DNA of 55,317 bases from Synechococcales cyanobacterium S06 (GTDB taxonomy: Bacteria; Cyanobacteriota; Cyanobacteriia; Cyanobacteriales; JAABRE01). How positions within the stretch are numbered: position 1 is the stretch's first letter; every line of letters starts with the position of its first letter. Positions 25,405-34,867 of this stretch are shown piece after piece. The notes below the pieces were generated by a model. That model searched no databases. It saw only the letters and a list, made by a program, of their open reading frames with translations, and was not told the origin of the DNA. Both the position numbers and the translations under genes were made by a program. The DNA is taken from positions 1 to 55,317 of the forward strand of contig JAABRE010000028.1 of assembly GCA_011391125.1 (NCBI GenBank), written 5' to 3'.

Positions 25405-27555
25405 TAAATTCATTTCTAACAGTTTCGCTAAAATATCATCACTGGATTGAAAGCCATAAACTTGCATTACTAAATTATCTAATTCATGATGTAATTTAGC
25501 TAATTTGCTAGTCGGTTCATGGAAAAACTGGTTATATAACTGAGTGATTCCCCATTGTTTAGCTAACATTTGTTCACTGCGATATTCATGTAAATTTACC
25601 ATCGTTTCCCTTATTTTTTCGACAATCCCCCCTTGCTCCCCCCTTACTAAGCAGGGTTGGGGGGGATCAGAAAGGGGGGTTGGAAAGGGGAAGGTTTCAA
25701 AACAGGTATTATGGGTATATCTGATGGTTTCACCTAATGTGGAACATTGTGATTCTATCCATAAACGGTGAATTTTTGAAGTTAATATTCCTAAGATATA
25801 AAAATCATCTAAGGCCACAATTACGGTTGAATCACCGGGTAACCATTCTTTTTTAGCCGGTAAAAATATAAACCATTTAGACACTCTAGGAATACAAAAA
25901 TAATAAGGTAAATTATTAATTTTATCTCTCATTTCTGGACGAGTTCGAGGAAATTGCCACCAATATTCTTTTGTTTTTTGATCTTTATTTTTATCCCTTT
26001 CAGGTTTAACATTTTCCTTAATATATTGAAAAGGTAATTGATAATTGGCAGCTTCTTCTAAACTCATGGTATTAAAATCAATGATCCATCTTTCAGGTTT
26101 TCCTAAAGGATTTTTTGCGAGATCATTTGCTCCTAAAAATGGTTTAATAATATCGTGGTTTTTACTATCTTGATCTAACCATTTTTTAGCTTGAACTTCT
26201 GTGAGAATAAAACCTTTTCCGGTGGGTTGAACACCTTTAAAACAAGTATTAGCGTTAACTTTTAACTTTTTAGCTTGGGAAACATCTGTTAAGGAAGTCA
26301 AGGAAGAATTTACGGAATTTACTTGTTTATTATCTAAAAAATAAGCAGTTGGTTTTTCTTTTGTCCAGTTGACAATACTAACAAAAACAGCAGCTTGTCC
26401 TGACCATTCTTGACTAGAAATTGCGTCATGAATATAGCCATTATTATTAGTAATATAATCTAAAGATGCTGTTCTTGATAATCCTTGACTAATGGAATTT
26501 GTACCAACTAAGCCAACTCTACCTTTGTCGTTAATATTATCATGGGCTAATCTAAACCAATAAATACAAAAATCCACCTTATCTTTAACCTCTGAAAATT
26601 TAGTAAAGACATTTTTGGCATATTCATCTCCTAATTCAGTTCTAATTCTATGACCTCCTAAAAAAGGTGGATTTCCGATAATTGCATCTGCTTTAATCCA
26701 ATCAGAAAAAAGTGCATCTTGACACACTATATTATTATCTAAACTGTCCAAAGGTAAGGGAGACTCTGTTAAATTGTACCTGTCAATGGCCACTTTTCTA
26801 GCAATCATTAAAGTTACTTTGGCCAATTCCACAGCAAAGGGATTAATGTCCATCCCAAAAAACTGATTTGGGGTGACAAAACTCATCAAAATTTGTGATT
26901 TATTCTCGCTAATTTTCTCTAGCAAAATTTGTTCAATGCGTTTTAATTCTTGATAGGCCACATAGAGAAAATTACCACTTCCACAAGCAGGATCAAGAAC
27001 TTTATAATTAGCTAATTCCACTTGTAATTGACTTAATTCTTTAACTGTAGTTGCTGATTCTGCCTTTGCTTCCCAATATTTACTAATGGTTGGCCGAACA
27101 ATTTTCATAATATCAGCTTCAGTAGTAAAATGAATTCCATATTGATGACGTTTTTTGGAGGCGATCGCCTGTTCAAAAATATTACCAAAAATAGTAAAAT
27201 TAATATAATTCCAGTCAAAATCAGAGCATATTTTTAATAGTTGTAACTCATAAATAGTTAAATGTAAAGGAGAAATTATCGCCAAGAAACCCTTAATTTG
27301 TAACTTATTTAATTGCTGAGATAAATTACTAAAAATCTCAGCATTATTACCAGTAATTAAAGCTTGATTAATACTATTAATCAACAGTTTAGCTGGTAAA
27401 AAACCGAGGTTTTCATACCAGAAAAGTAACATACATTGGAGGACAAATTTTTGGCAAATTAAACCATTGTTTATCCTTTCTTTTAATAACTGAAAGAATA
27501 AACCAAGATGTTCGGCCGCTTTTTTTGTGATTAATAATTCCTTGTTTGTTGACAT
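25399..27555 (-). CDS. Nuclease-less adenine methyltransferase paralogue (type IIL/MmeI-like)
   Basis: About 718 residues starting MSTNKELLITKKAAEHLGLF. It contains a helical spacer, the AdoMet motif VLDPACGSGNFLYVA, the catalytic N6-adenine motif GNPPF and a C-terminal target-recognition domain. Compared with the tandem upstream paralogue it lacks the first ~155 residues, i.e. the PD-(D/E)XK nuclease. The ATG at 27555 is chosen because further upstream frame runs through a 30-bp palindrome (27574-27603). The methylase core is nearly identical at DNA level to its neighbour, while the spacer and recognition domain differ. A repeat at 25625-25680 adds the in-frame stretch SDPPQPCLVRGEQGG, absent in the paralogue. 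It probably acts as a methylase only, with its own specificity. Confidence 0.85.
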   Translation of the reverse strand: MSTNKELLITKKAAEHLGLFFQLLKERINNGLICQKFVLQCMLLFWYENLGFLPAKLLINSINQALITGNNAEIFSNLSQQLNKLQIKGFLAIISPLHLTIYELQLLKICSDFDWNYINFTIFGNIFEQAIASKKRHQYGIHFTTEADIMKIVRPTISKYWEAKAESATTVKELSQLQVELANYKVLDPACGSGNFLYVAYQELKRIEQILLEKISENKSQILMSFVTPNQFFGMDINPFAVELAKVTLMIARKVAIDRYNLTESPLPLDSLDNNIVCQDALFSDWIKADAIIGNPPFLGGHRIRTELGDEYAKNVFTKFSEVKDKVDFCIYWFRLAHDNINDKGRVGLVGTNSISQGLSRTASLDYITNNNGYIHDAISSQEWSGQAAVFVSIVNWTKEKPTAYFLDNKQVNSVNSSLTSLTDVSQAKKLKVNANTCFKGVQPTGKGFILTEVQAKKWLDQDSKNHDIIKPFLGANDLAKNPLGKPERWIIDFNTMSLEEAANYQLPFQYIKENVKPERDKNKDQKTKEYWWQFPRTRPEMRDKINNLPYYFCIPRVSKWFIFLPAKKEWLPGDSTVIVALDDFYILGILTSKIHRLWIESQCSTLGETIRYTHNTCFETFPFPTPLSDPPQPCLVRGEQGGIVEKIRETMVNLHEYRSEQMLAKQWGITQLYNQFFHEPTSKLAKLHHELDNLVMQVYGFQSSDDILAKLLEMNLG
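25625..25680. repeat. Dispersed C-run/G-run repeat inside the methylase gene
   Basis: CCCCCCTTGCTCCCCCC... followed by GGGTTGGGGGGGATC and AAAGGGGGG. It translates in frame to SDPPQPCLVRGEQGG. At the same position the paralogue (27625-30234) reads ENPNQKL, which shows the block is an addition. Confidence 0.8.
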
Positions 27556-27573
27556 AATAAGTTGCTTGTTGGG

Positions 27574-27603
27574 TGTAGGGGTGAACGGCCGTTCACCCCT
27601 ACA
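27574..27603. repeat. Perfect 30-bp palindrome
   Basis: TGTAGGGGTGAACGG followed by its exact complement. It lies between the two methylase genes. A related element with TGTAGGGGTAA arms is at 44684-44713. Confidence 0.85.
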
Positions 27604-27610
27604 TAAGATA

Positions 27611-27625
27611 GCGCTAAAGCGCAAC
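27611..27625. repeat. GCGC-TAAA-GCGC hairpin at a gene end
   Basis: GCGCTAAAGCGCAAC, one arm of the element family seen at 4422-4465. It abuts the stop codon of the longer methylase gene; on the minus strand GTAGTTGCGC supplies TAG. Confidence 0.7.
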
Positions 27626-30234
27626 TACAAACCTAAATTCATTTCTAACAGTTTCGCTAAAATATCATCACTGGATTGAAAGCCATAAACTTGCCTTACT
27701 AAGTTATCTAATGACCGATGTAATTTAGCTAATTTGCTAGTCGGTTCATGGAAAAACTGGTTATATAACTGAGTGATTCCCCATTGTTTAGCTAACATTT
27801 GTTCACTGCGATATTCATGTAATTCGAGCATTTTTTGTCTTATTTTTTCGACTAACTTTTGATTTGGATTTTCTGGAAAGGGGAAGGTTTCAAAACAGGT
27901 ATTATGGGTATAAGCAATATCAGCTTTGAGGGTAGATTTTTGAGCATTCATCCAAATTCGATGAATATTTGAAGTTAATATTCCTAATCTGTAATAATCT
28001 TCTGATGCAACTACTACGGATTTATCACCGGGTAACCAATTAATATCAGCTGGAATAAATATCGCCCATTTTGATACCCTTGGTACAGTAAAATAATAGG
28101 ATAAATTGCTAATTGCTCCTCTCATTGCCGGCCGAGGAGCGAAAAATTCCCACCAATATTCCCTTGCTTTTTTTGCTCGATTTTGTAATCTTTCTGGTTT
28201 CACATTCTGTTTAATATGTTCAAAAGGTAACACATAATTACTAGCTTCTTCTAAACTCATTTCATTAAAATCAATGATCCATCTTTCTGGTTTTCCTAAC
28301 GAATTTTTAGCTAAATTTGCACCCATAGAAAATAACTTTAAAACATCTTTGTTTTTTTCATCTTTGTTAATCCATTCTTGGGCAATTTTTTCGGTAATAA
28401 TAAACCCCATACCAAGAGGAATTACACCTTGAAAACACATATTTAAGTTAGCTTTTAATTTTTTAGCTTGGGAAACATCTGTTAAAGAAGTCAAGGAAGA
28501 ATTAATAGAATTTACTTCTTTATTATCCAAAAAATAAGCAGTTGGTTTTTCTTTTGTCCAGTTGACAATACTCACATGAACATTTGCTTCACCTTCCCAT
28601 TTTTGCGTAGAAATTGCGTCATGAATATAGCCATTATTATTAGTAATATAATCCAAAGATACAGCTCTACTTTTACCTTGACTAATGGAGTTTGTTCCTA
28701 CTAATCCGACTCTACCTTTTTCGTTAATATTATCATGGGCCAACCTAAACCAATAAGTACAAAAATCCACATCTTTAGGATATTTAGTAAATATTTGCTC
28801 TGCGTAATCATCTCCTAAATTTAAGCGGATATGTTTACCTCCTAAAAAAGGTGGATTTCCGATAATTGCATCTGCTTTAATCCAATCAGAAAAAAGTGCA
28901 TCTTGACACACTATATTATTATCTAAACTGTCCAAAGGTAAGGGAGACTCTGTTAAATTGTACCTGTCAATGGCCACTTTTCTAGCAATCATTAAAGTTA
29001 CTTTGGCCAATTCCACAGCAAAGGGATTAATGTCCATCCCAAAAAACTGATTTGGGGTGACAAAACTCATTAATATTTGTGATTTATTCTCGCTTATTTT
29101 GTCGAGCAAAATTTGTTCAATGCGTTTTAATTCTTGATAGGCCACATAGAGAAAATTACCACTTCCACAAGCAGGATCAAGGACTTTATAATTAGCTAAT
29201 TCCACTTGTAATTGACTTAATTCTTTAATAGTAGTTGCTGATTCTATCTTTGCTTCCCAATATTTACTAATGGTTGGGCGAACAATTTTCATAATATCAG
29301 CTTCTGAAGTATAGTGCATTCCCGAAGCATGGCGTTCATTTGCGTTAGCAGTACCCTCAAAAATGCTCCCAAAAATAGCAGGACGAATCTTGCTCCAATT
29401 CTGTCTAGCAGCCAAATCTAAAAATTCCAATTCCTTTTTAGTAAGCTCAATGGGATGAATAATTGAAAATAAACCACCATTAAAATAATCTACTCCTTTA
29501 TACTTACCAGTTGGGGTAATTCCTATCGTATTCATCTCCCGAAATAGACCACCAATTACATCGTAGGAATTAGCACCTTTTAAACATTCCTGCACACAAC
29601 TAACGAATAAATCACGGGGTAACAAACCCCGATCTTCCGCAAACATTGCTAACACACATTGCAAGATAAAATGTTGTGCGGTTAAATCAGTAAAGCCATC
29701 TTTTTTTGCTCTTTGTTGTAGAACTTTAAATAATTCACCCATTAAAAAAGCCACTTTTTTTGTGACTTCAATCTGATTATTTTTAAATACAGGAGTGCGA
29801 TTTTCTCGCGTCATAAAAGAGAAAGCTGACGCTCTATCTGGTAACTCTTTTAACGTAATAATATCTACAGGTTCATCCAACTGAATATCAAAGTCAAAAA
29901 TCCAAAACTCGTCGAAATTGCATAAGATTACATAACGTGGGCGATCGGGAACTAAGCTAGTCCAATAATCAAAGGCCTGGGGATAATGTTTTAATAGATT
30001 TTCTCCCCTTTTTTTCATTTCAATTAATAATCGAGGTTTCCAAACTAAGTCAGCAAAACCAGTTTTTTTGTCCGTTTTTTTTATCGCTTCCTCATAGGTT
30101 GCTCCAGCTTCCAATGCTCCTTGATAACCAAAAGCTTGAAATAGGCGATCGAGGAAAATTTGCGCTTCTTTGCGTTCTTGTCCGGTAATATATTGCTCAC
30201 AGAAATTAACAAAATTTTGCAGATTTTGAGACAT
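27625..30234 (-). CDS. Type IIL (MmeI-like) restriction-modification enzyme
   Basis: An 869-residue single-chain enzyme. Residues ~20-160 are a PD-(D/E)XK nuclease with ADLVW (D62) and IEMKK (E72, K74). Then come a helical spacer, the AdoMet motif VLDPACGSGNFLYVA near residue 350, the catalytic GNPPF near 466 and a C-terminal target-recognition domain. Such enzymes methylate one strand of an asymmetric site and cut at a distance. The downstream paralogue (25399-27555) shares long, nearly identical methylase DNA but not the nuclease. The gene stops inside a dispersed hairpin. It forms a defence cluster with the TA pair. Confidence 0.92.
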   Translation of the reverse strand: MSQNLQNFVNFCEQYITGQERKEAQIFLDRLFQAFGYQGALEAGATYEEAIKKTDKKTGFADLVWKPRLLIEMKKRGENLLKHYPQAFDYWTSLVPDRPRYVILCNFDEFWIFDFDIQLDEPVDIITLKELPDRASAFSFMTRENRTPVFKNNQIEVTKKVAFLMGELFKVLQQRAKKDGFTDLTAQHFILQCVLAMFAEDRGLLPRDLFVSCVQECLKGANSYDVIGGLFREMNTIGITPTGKYKGVDYFNGGLFSIIHPIELTKKELEFLDLAARQNWSKIRPAIFGSIFEGTANANERHASGMHYTSEADIMKIVRPTISKYWEAKIESATTIKELSQLQVELANYKVLDPACGSGNFLYVAYQELKRIEQILLDKISENKSQILMSFVTPNQFFGMDINPFAVELAKVTLMIARKVAIDRYNLTESPLPLDSLDNNIVCQDALFSDWIKADAIIGNPPFLGGKHIRLNLGDDYAEQIFTKYPKDVDFCTYWFRLAHDNINEKGRVGLVGTNSISQGKSRAVSLDYITNNNGYIHDAISTQKWEGEANVHVSIVNWTKEKPTAYFLDNKEVNSINSSLTSLTDVSQAKKLKANLNMCFQGVIPLGMGFIITEKIAQEWINKDEKNKDVLKLFSMGANLAKNSLGKPERWIIDFNEMSLEEASNYVLPFEHIKQNVKPERLQNRAKKAREYWWEFFAPRPAMRGAISNLSYYFTVPRVSKWAIFIPADINWLPGDKSVVVASEDYYRLGILTSNIHRIWMNAQKSTLKADIAYTHNTCFETFPFPENPNQKLVEKIRQKMLELHEYRSEQMLAKQWGITQLYNQFFHEPTSKLAKLHRSLDNLVRQVYGFQSSDDILAKLLEMNLGL

Positions 30235-30327
30235 AATAAAAATAGATGAATAAAATTAATAATAATATTAGCATCAAAAATCTTTGCGTACTCAAAAACC
30301 AAAAACTTTGCTACTAACAGATAACCC

Positions 30328-30360
30328 CTTTGCGTCTTAGCGCCTTTGCGTGAGATAAAA
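30328..30360. repeat. Dispersed CTTTGCGTCTTAGCGCCTTTGCG repeat
   Basis: CCCCTTTGCGTCTTAGCGCC...TGAGATAAA, in reverse orientation to the copies near 19267. It sits in the 210-bp gap between cofH and the restriction gene, which holds no convincing gene of its own. Confidence 0.65.
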
Positions 30361-30444
30361 AAGCCAAAGATTGTGTTACTAACAGATAAACCTTTTTGCA
30401 CCTTTGCAAGAGGTCTAATAAAACATATAAAAAATCGGATTTTT

Positions 30445-31575
30445 TTATGAATAAAGGGTCGTGCGTTGCTGATAAGGGCGACCTAGAGAGGCGATCGCCC
30501 CTTGCAAAGATTTAACGCTCATAAACGTGCCTCCTTGAGCTCCGGCCATGGAGGTAATATGCTCCTCCATAAGAGTACCTCCAATGTCATTACAGCCCCA
30601 TTTAAGAGCCTCTGTAGCTCCTTTTAAACCGAGTTTCACCCAGCTAGGTTGATGATTTTTGATCCAGTTACCTAAAAAGATACGACTAACCGCAGTTAAC
30701 AATAAAGTATCGGCTAAATTTGGTTGATCTCGATTTACTCGGCGACGCAGGGGTAAAGGAGCTTCTTGACCAACAAAAGGTAAGATAATAAATTCAGTTA
30801 TTCTAGCAGAATATTGGTGATCAATTGCTTTTTTTTGGAGCGCTCTTAACTGAGCTAAATGGGCAATTTGCTGCTCTGGTTTTTCAATATGACCTGATAA
30901 CATAGTGCTAGTGGTAAACATCCCTAAACTATGAGCTAAACTGACAATTTCTAACCAAGTTTCACTATTAATTTTTTCGGGACAAATAATCTTTCTAATA
31001 TTATCGTCCAAAACCTCGGCTGCTGTACCGGGTAAGGAGTCAACTCCGGCATTTTGTAAGGCAATAATTACCTGTTTATAACTAAGATTATCTTCCCGGG
31101 CAATAAACTGTATTTCTTGAGGGGAAAATGCGTGTAAATGTAACTCTGGATATTCAGATTTAATGGCGTTAATGATGTCTAAATAATAGGCCAAAGAAGT
31201 TCCATTTTTCTTAGCTTTAGTATTTAAACCACCTTGCATACAAATTTCGGTGGCTTCTCTTTCAACAGCATCCTTAACTTTAGTCATAATTTGGTTAATA
31301 TCTAACCAAAATGCGCCATTTTCTCCTTCATCTCGACGAAAAGCACAAAAACTACAATGTTGTTCACAAATATTAGTGAAATTTAAGTTACGATTAATCA
31401 CATAAGTTACTGTATTTCCTACCTGTTTTTGTCTTAAAATATCGGCAGTTTCCCTAATATTTTCGATAAGTTCTGCATCGGTTTGGGTTAACAAAATTAC
31501 GGCTTCATTAACAGAAATATCTGCTCCAGAAAGCGCTTTATTTAGAATAGATTTTATGGGTTGAATTTTATTCAT
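30445..31575 (-). CDS. cofH: FO synthase subunit 2 (CofH)
   Basis: A radical-SAM enzyme that joins 5-amino-6-ribitylaminouracil to tyrosine; together with CofG it makes FO (8-HDF), in cyanobacteria the antenna of DNA photolyase. It has the CX3CX2C cluster motif CEQHCSFC near residue 71, followed by [15 protein letters not shown] and QGGLN. The C-terminal [18 protein letters not shown] is typical. The ATG at 31575 is preferred to a GTG two codons earlier. cofG is not in the window. The downstream end is marked by an HIP1 site near 30490. Confidence 0.93.
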   Translation of the reverse strand: MNKIQPIKSILNKALSGADISVNEAVILLTQTDAELIENIRETADILRQKQVGNTVTYVINRNLNFTNICEQHCSFCAFRRDEGENGAFWLDINQIMTKVKDAVEREATEICMQGGLNTKAKKNGTSLAYYLDIINAIKSEYPELHLHAFSPQEIQFIAREDNLSYKQVIIALQNAGVDSLPGTAAEVLDDNIRKIICPEKINSETWLEIVSLAHSLGMFTTSTMLSGHIEKPEQQIAHLAQLRALQKKAIDHQYSARITEFIILPFVGQEAPLPLRRRVNRDQPNLADTLLLTAVSRIFLGNWIKNHQPSWVKLGLKGATEALKWGCNDIGGTLMEEHITSMAGAQGGTFMSVKSLQGAIASLGRPYQQRTTLYS

Positions 31576-31600
31576 ATTCACTCAAAAATAATGACATTAT

Positions 31601-32287
31601 TTAAAATATATCATTATTTTGATCTTTTAAATTATTACTTTTCTTAACTTGTCTTGATTTTCGATACCAAGTGGCAACTCCCACTAACATTCCCGTTAGA
31701 AATAAAGCAAATAGTAAGGGAAAAAAATCACCAGTTTTGAGCGCAGTAACTCCCGAACTTCCTATCATGACAAAAGGTAAAATACCAGGAATAACTCCTA
31801 AAGTTGTTCCGATCATATAATCCTTAAAAGTAAGAGAAGTTAAACCAGCGACAAAATTAACTAAACCGTAGGGAAGAATGGGTAAAAGACGAATCGCAAA
31901 CATATAAAAAATACCACCTTGGGTAATCTCAGAATTGATTGCTTCCCAAGGGCCGGCAAATTTTTCTTTGACTATTTCTCGGCCGATGGTACGGGTAAAA
32001 TAAAAAGCGATAACTGCGGCAATTAAAGCGGCTAAACTTGTCCAAATTGTGCCAAAAACTGTGCCGAAAATTGCGCCTCCACTTAAATTTAAAGGTGTGG
32101 AAGGTAGCAATAAAATAGTTGCAATTATATAAAGAAAAATGTAAACAATGGGAGCGAAAATACCGGCTTTATTCAGCCATAATTGTAACTTTTCTTGGTC
32201 AATTCCGCCTAAAATATAAATGCCTAAAACCGTAAAAACTAGACAAAAAATAATTAAATAAATTAGATTTTTTTTTGAATTAAACAT
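31601..32287 (-). CDS. TVP38/TMEM64 (DedA/VTT-type) membrane protein
   Basis: A 228-residue protein with five to six hydrophobic segments and the VTT-domain core: GGAIFGTVFGTIWTSLAALI followed by FYFTRTIGREIV and RLLPILPYGLVNFVAGLTSL. Relatives are putative lipid scramblases or proton-coupled carriers. It lies 26 bp upstream of cofH on the same strand, so the two are probably co-transcribed; no functional link is known. Confidence 0.9.
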   Translation of the reverse strand: MFNSKKNLIYLIIFCLVFTVLGIYILGGIDQEKLQLWLNKAGIFAPIVYIFLYIIATILLLPSTPLNLSGGAIFGTVFGTIWTSLAALIAAVIAFYFTRTIGREIVKEKFAGPWEAINSEITQGGIFYMFAIRLLPILPYGLVNFVAGLTSLTFKDYMIGTTLGVIPGILPFVMIGSSGVTALKTGDFFPLLFALFLTGMLVGVATWYRKSRQVKKSNNLKDQNNDIF

Positions 32288-32438
32288 GGGGAGTTCTTAG
32301 TAAGTTATGATGGGTTAATAGGAATAAGTATATTTTAGAGTGGAAACATCGGCTTAATTTTTCTTAAAACTGTCCCGCCGGCCGTTAAAATTAATATAAT
32401 ACTTTTAGTGTCTAAAAAACAAAGATTAAATAATAATT

Positions 32439-32675
32439 ATGGAAGCTTTTAACCCAACACCACCAAGCTGGACTAAAACAGCGACTCATGCCTTAACTTT
32501 TTGTTGCCCAAGTTGTCGAGGTACTCCAGACTTGGCACAAAATGTTTGGATCAATCGCTTTGCTCCGGTGATGAGTGAAGATTATCGCCGCAAATGGCAG
32601 GAATTTTACCATTGTGAATGTGGTCAAGTTTGGTGGGCTTGGAGCAGCGATCGTCAACATGAGGAGGAGGAATAA
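32439..32675 (+). CDS. Small zinc-ribbon-like cyanobacterial protein
   Basis: A 78-residue protein with two cysteine pairs, FCCPSCRG (residues 22-29) and HCECGQVWWAW (58-68), spaced as in a treble-clef or zinc-ribbon fold. A middle helix (SEDYRRKWQEFYHCEC) and an acidic tail (EEEE) complete it. I do not recognise a named family. It stands alone, convergent with the beta-helix gene 26 bp away. Confidence 0.75.
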   Translation: MEAFNPTPPSWTKTATHALTFCCPSCRGTPDLAQNVWINRFAPVMSEDYRRKWQEFYHCECGQVWWAWSSDRQHEEEE

Positions 32676-32701
32676 ATCATTAACAATTAATGAGCCATTA
32701 A

Positions 32702-34318
32702 TTACCGAACAATTAGGCCACTAATACCAATTTTGTTAATGGTTTCTAATACTTGTTCGGCCTTATATTGGTCTTGAAAAGAAGCAATTTGCCACAAAGA
32801 TTGACCATTATAAGTAGTAGCAAAAGCTTGGGGATAAAGTTGTTTTACTTCTTCTTTTTGTCGCTCATTTAAAGGATCAACCATTACTCGATAAACGGGG
32901 ATTTGCGGTGGTTGTTCTACCAAGGGAATTTCCTCGGTAATTGGTACGGGAATTACGTCATTTTTAAAGGTTGGTTGTTGGTTTCTATTGTTATTAAAAT
33001 TGGGATTTACTGTTATTAATTCCTCTAATTCTTGACGATTAGGATTAACATTGGTGACGGGAATCGGGGGCTGATTTAAAGTTGCTGAGGAACTAGGAGG
33101 CGTGATCAAATCAAGGCGAATTGCTCCCGTTTGATTATTATTAATAGTGGGAGGAGGAGGTAAAGTACCATATTTATTAGGAATAATGGGAGTGGGAGCA
33201 TTGACAATCTCATTTTCGGGAGCAAGTGTCACCGGTTGTAAATCTGGTAAGGGACTTCTTACGGCAATTTGATTAGTAGGATTGGTTGTTAATAATGGTT
33301 TAATGGGAGTTGTGACAATGGGTTCAATCCGATTACTATTACCCGCTAAATCTATTTTACCGATTGTATTTGAGCTAAATTTATTGCCAAAAGCGGGGAT
33401 AATTTGTTCTTGAGAAAGATTACGAATATCTACCCCTTTATTCCCAGCAAAAATGTTATTACCTGCTTCGTTATTTTTACCTAAATTTACCCAAGAATTA
33501 CTAACAATAACTACTCCATCTTCGCTGGAAAACTCGATCAGATTATCCCGTAAAATTGCTTGAGAATTATTTTGTAAAATGACACCGATACGATTTTCAC
33601 TGATACGATTACCGATTAAAATTGGGGCTGAATCTTGTAAAATACTAACGCCAAAACCCGTTTTCACAAATTCATTATTTTTAACTTGGGGTTGGGATTT
33701 TCCATAGACAACTAAACCGTTACCCTGAATATTATAAAAGTAATTATCTATGATTGTTGGCGTACTTTCTCCATTCACCGAAACTCCCCCATTTCCTGAG
33801 TTAATAAAACTATTATTATTAATTTTAGGATTAGCAGATTCGATCCAAAGTCCGTATCCTTGATGATGGGGATTAATCACTGTTATTCCACTAATTGTTC
33901 CCGCTTTTTCGGTGGCCACTATGGTTACGTGTTGACCAGCAGAAGTGGGACTAATATATGTACCATTTCCCTCAATGATAATCTCTTTTCCTTTATTCTT
34001 TATATCTCCTTGAATTGTGATATTTCTCTTGATAATTAAAGGGAAATTTTCCCCACTTTCTTTGCTATAATTCCCCGGTGCTAATTTAATTACTGCTCCT
34101 GATTTTGCTAACATTAATGCTTGAGTTATAGTTTTAAAAGGAAGCCGATCGCCTCCGTCGCCTTTTTGGTCATTACCCGTTTGCGGGTTAACATAAATAA
34201 CCTGATTTTCTTGGACCATTGTTGACGGAGTTTGTGCTTGTACCATGGGATTAGCTAAACTCATTGTACCTAAAAAAAGCCCGAACAATAATGATAATTG
34301 TAGTTTTGAGCTAGTCAT
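32702..34318 (-). CDS. Exported right-handed beta-helix protein (DUF1565-like)
   Basis: A 538-residue protein with a signal peptide (residues 1-28, ...MSLANPMVQAQ). Next is a DUF1565-type segment (VIYVNPQTGNDQKGDGGDRL, ITQALMLAKSGAVIKLAPGN) leading into a parallel beta-helix of NxxxxN/G-rich rungs (residues ~100-320). A Pro/Asn-rich linker follows, then a C-terminal ~65-residue domain resembling SPOR (YRVMVDPLNERQKEEV..., ASFQDQYKAEQVLETINKIG). SPOR domains bind denuded peptidoglycan, so an envelope location is inferred. Carbohydrate binding or cleavage is possible. Confidence 0.85.
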   Translation of the reverse strand: MTSSKLQLSLLFGLFLGTMSLANPMVQAQTPSTMVQENQVIYVNPQTGNDQKGDGGDRLPFKTITQALMLAKSGAVIKLAPGNYSKESGENFPLIIKRNITIQGDIKNKGKEIIIEGNGTYISPTSAGQHVTIVATEKAGTISGITVINPHHQGYGLWIESANPKINNNSFINSGNGGVSVNGESTPTIIDNYFYNIQGNGLVVYGKSQPQVKNNEFVKTGFGVSILQDSAPILIGNRISENRIGVILQNNSQAILRDNLIEFSSEDGVVIVSNSWVNLGKNNEAGNNIFAGNKGVDIRNLSQEQIIPAFGNKFSSNTIGKIDLAGNSNRIEPIVTTPIKPLLTTNPTNQIAVRSPLPDLQPVTLAPENEIVNAPTPIIPNKYGTLPPPPTINNNQTGAIRLDLITPPSSSATLNQPPIPVTNVNPNRQELEELITVNPNFNNNRNQQPTFKNDVIPVPITEEIPLVEQPPQIPVYRVMVDPLNERQKEEVKQLYPQAFATTYNGQSLWQIASFQDQYKAEQVLETINKIGISGLIVR

Positions 34319-34483
34319 AAAATATCCTCCTAGTGATAAAAAGTAAGAAATAATAAGTAATAAGTCGTCTAAATTAACAATTTTCCCTGCTGATGGGGGA
34401 GGCTCTCCTTTTTTTGCAATGAACTAAAAAGTGGATAATTAACAATTAAAAAACGTTAATTATTAATTGTTAATTATTAATTG

Positions 34484-34759
34484 TTAATCGACTTTTTCCA
34501 ATTGCCAAAGAATTTGATTACCTTCTCGTCTAACCCGAGAAACTACCCAATTACGCCATGACCAATGATCTCCTCTGCTGGTAACGGCACTGGCATTAAT
34601 GTCCATTAGATCAGCTAACTCGGAACTACTGATTAAATAACCCTTGGTGGCTATTTCTTCAGCGATCCTCAAAGTTTGAATTGTGTTTTCTAGTTGAGCA
34701 ACTCTCACTTCTCTAGGTAGGTAAAGCTCTTCGGTTACATTATTAGATAATTCTGTCAT
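34484..34759 (-). CDS. Conserved cyanobacterial protein with HTH-like segment
   Basis: A 91-residue protein. The central part (GYLISSSELADLMDINASAV) reads like a helix-turn-helix, followed by a wing-like basic segment (WRNWVVSRVRREGNQILWQL). It could therefore bind nucleic acid, but no family was firmly recognised. It sits between the TPR gene and the beta-helix gene, all on the same strand. The 165-bp spacer after it contains AT-rich TTAATTATTAATTGTTAAT repeats only. Confidence 0.7.
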   Translation of the reverse strand: MTELSNNVTEELYLPREVRVAQLENTIQTLRIAEEIATKGYLISSSELADLMDINASAVTSRGDHWSWRNWVVSRVRREGNQILWQLEKVD

Positions 34760-34867
34760 GGTTGTTTTCGGGTTAAGAAGTTGTTTATGTTAAATAAGCT
34801 ACAGTTTAAATAATTATTAAACTGATAAGCAGATTACTTTAATCCTAGCTATTTTCTTATTTTTTAG

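Noticed and set aside
27556-27624. 23-residue N-terminal extension of the nuclease-less methylase
   Set aside because: It would translate a perfect 30-bp palindrome and part of a dispersed hairpin; the ATG at 27555 fits the homologous sequence.
34390-34420. GGAG-GCT-CTCC followed by seven T as a plus-strand terminator
   Set aside because: No plus-strand gene ends nearby, the stem is only four base pairs, and the flanking genes are both on the minus strand.
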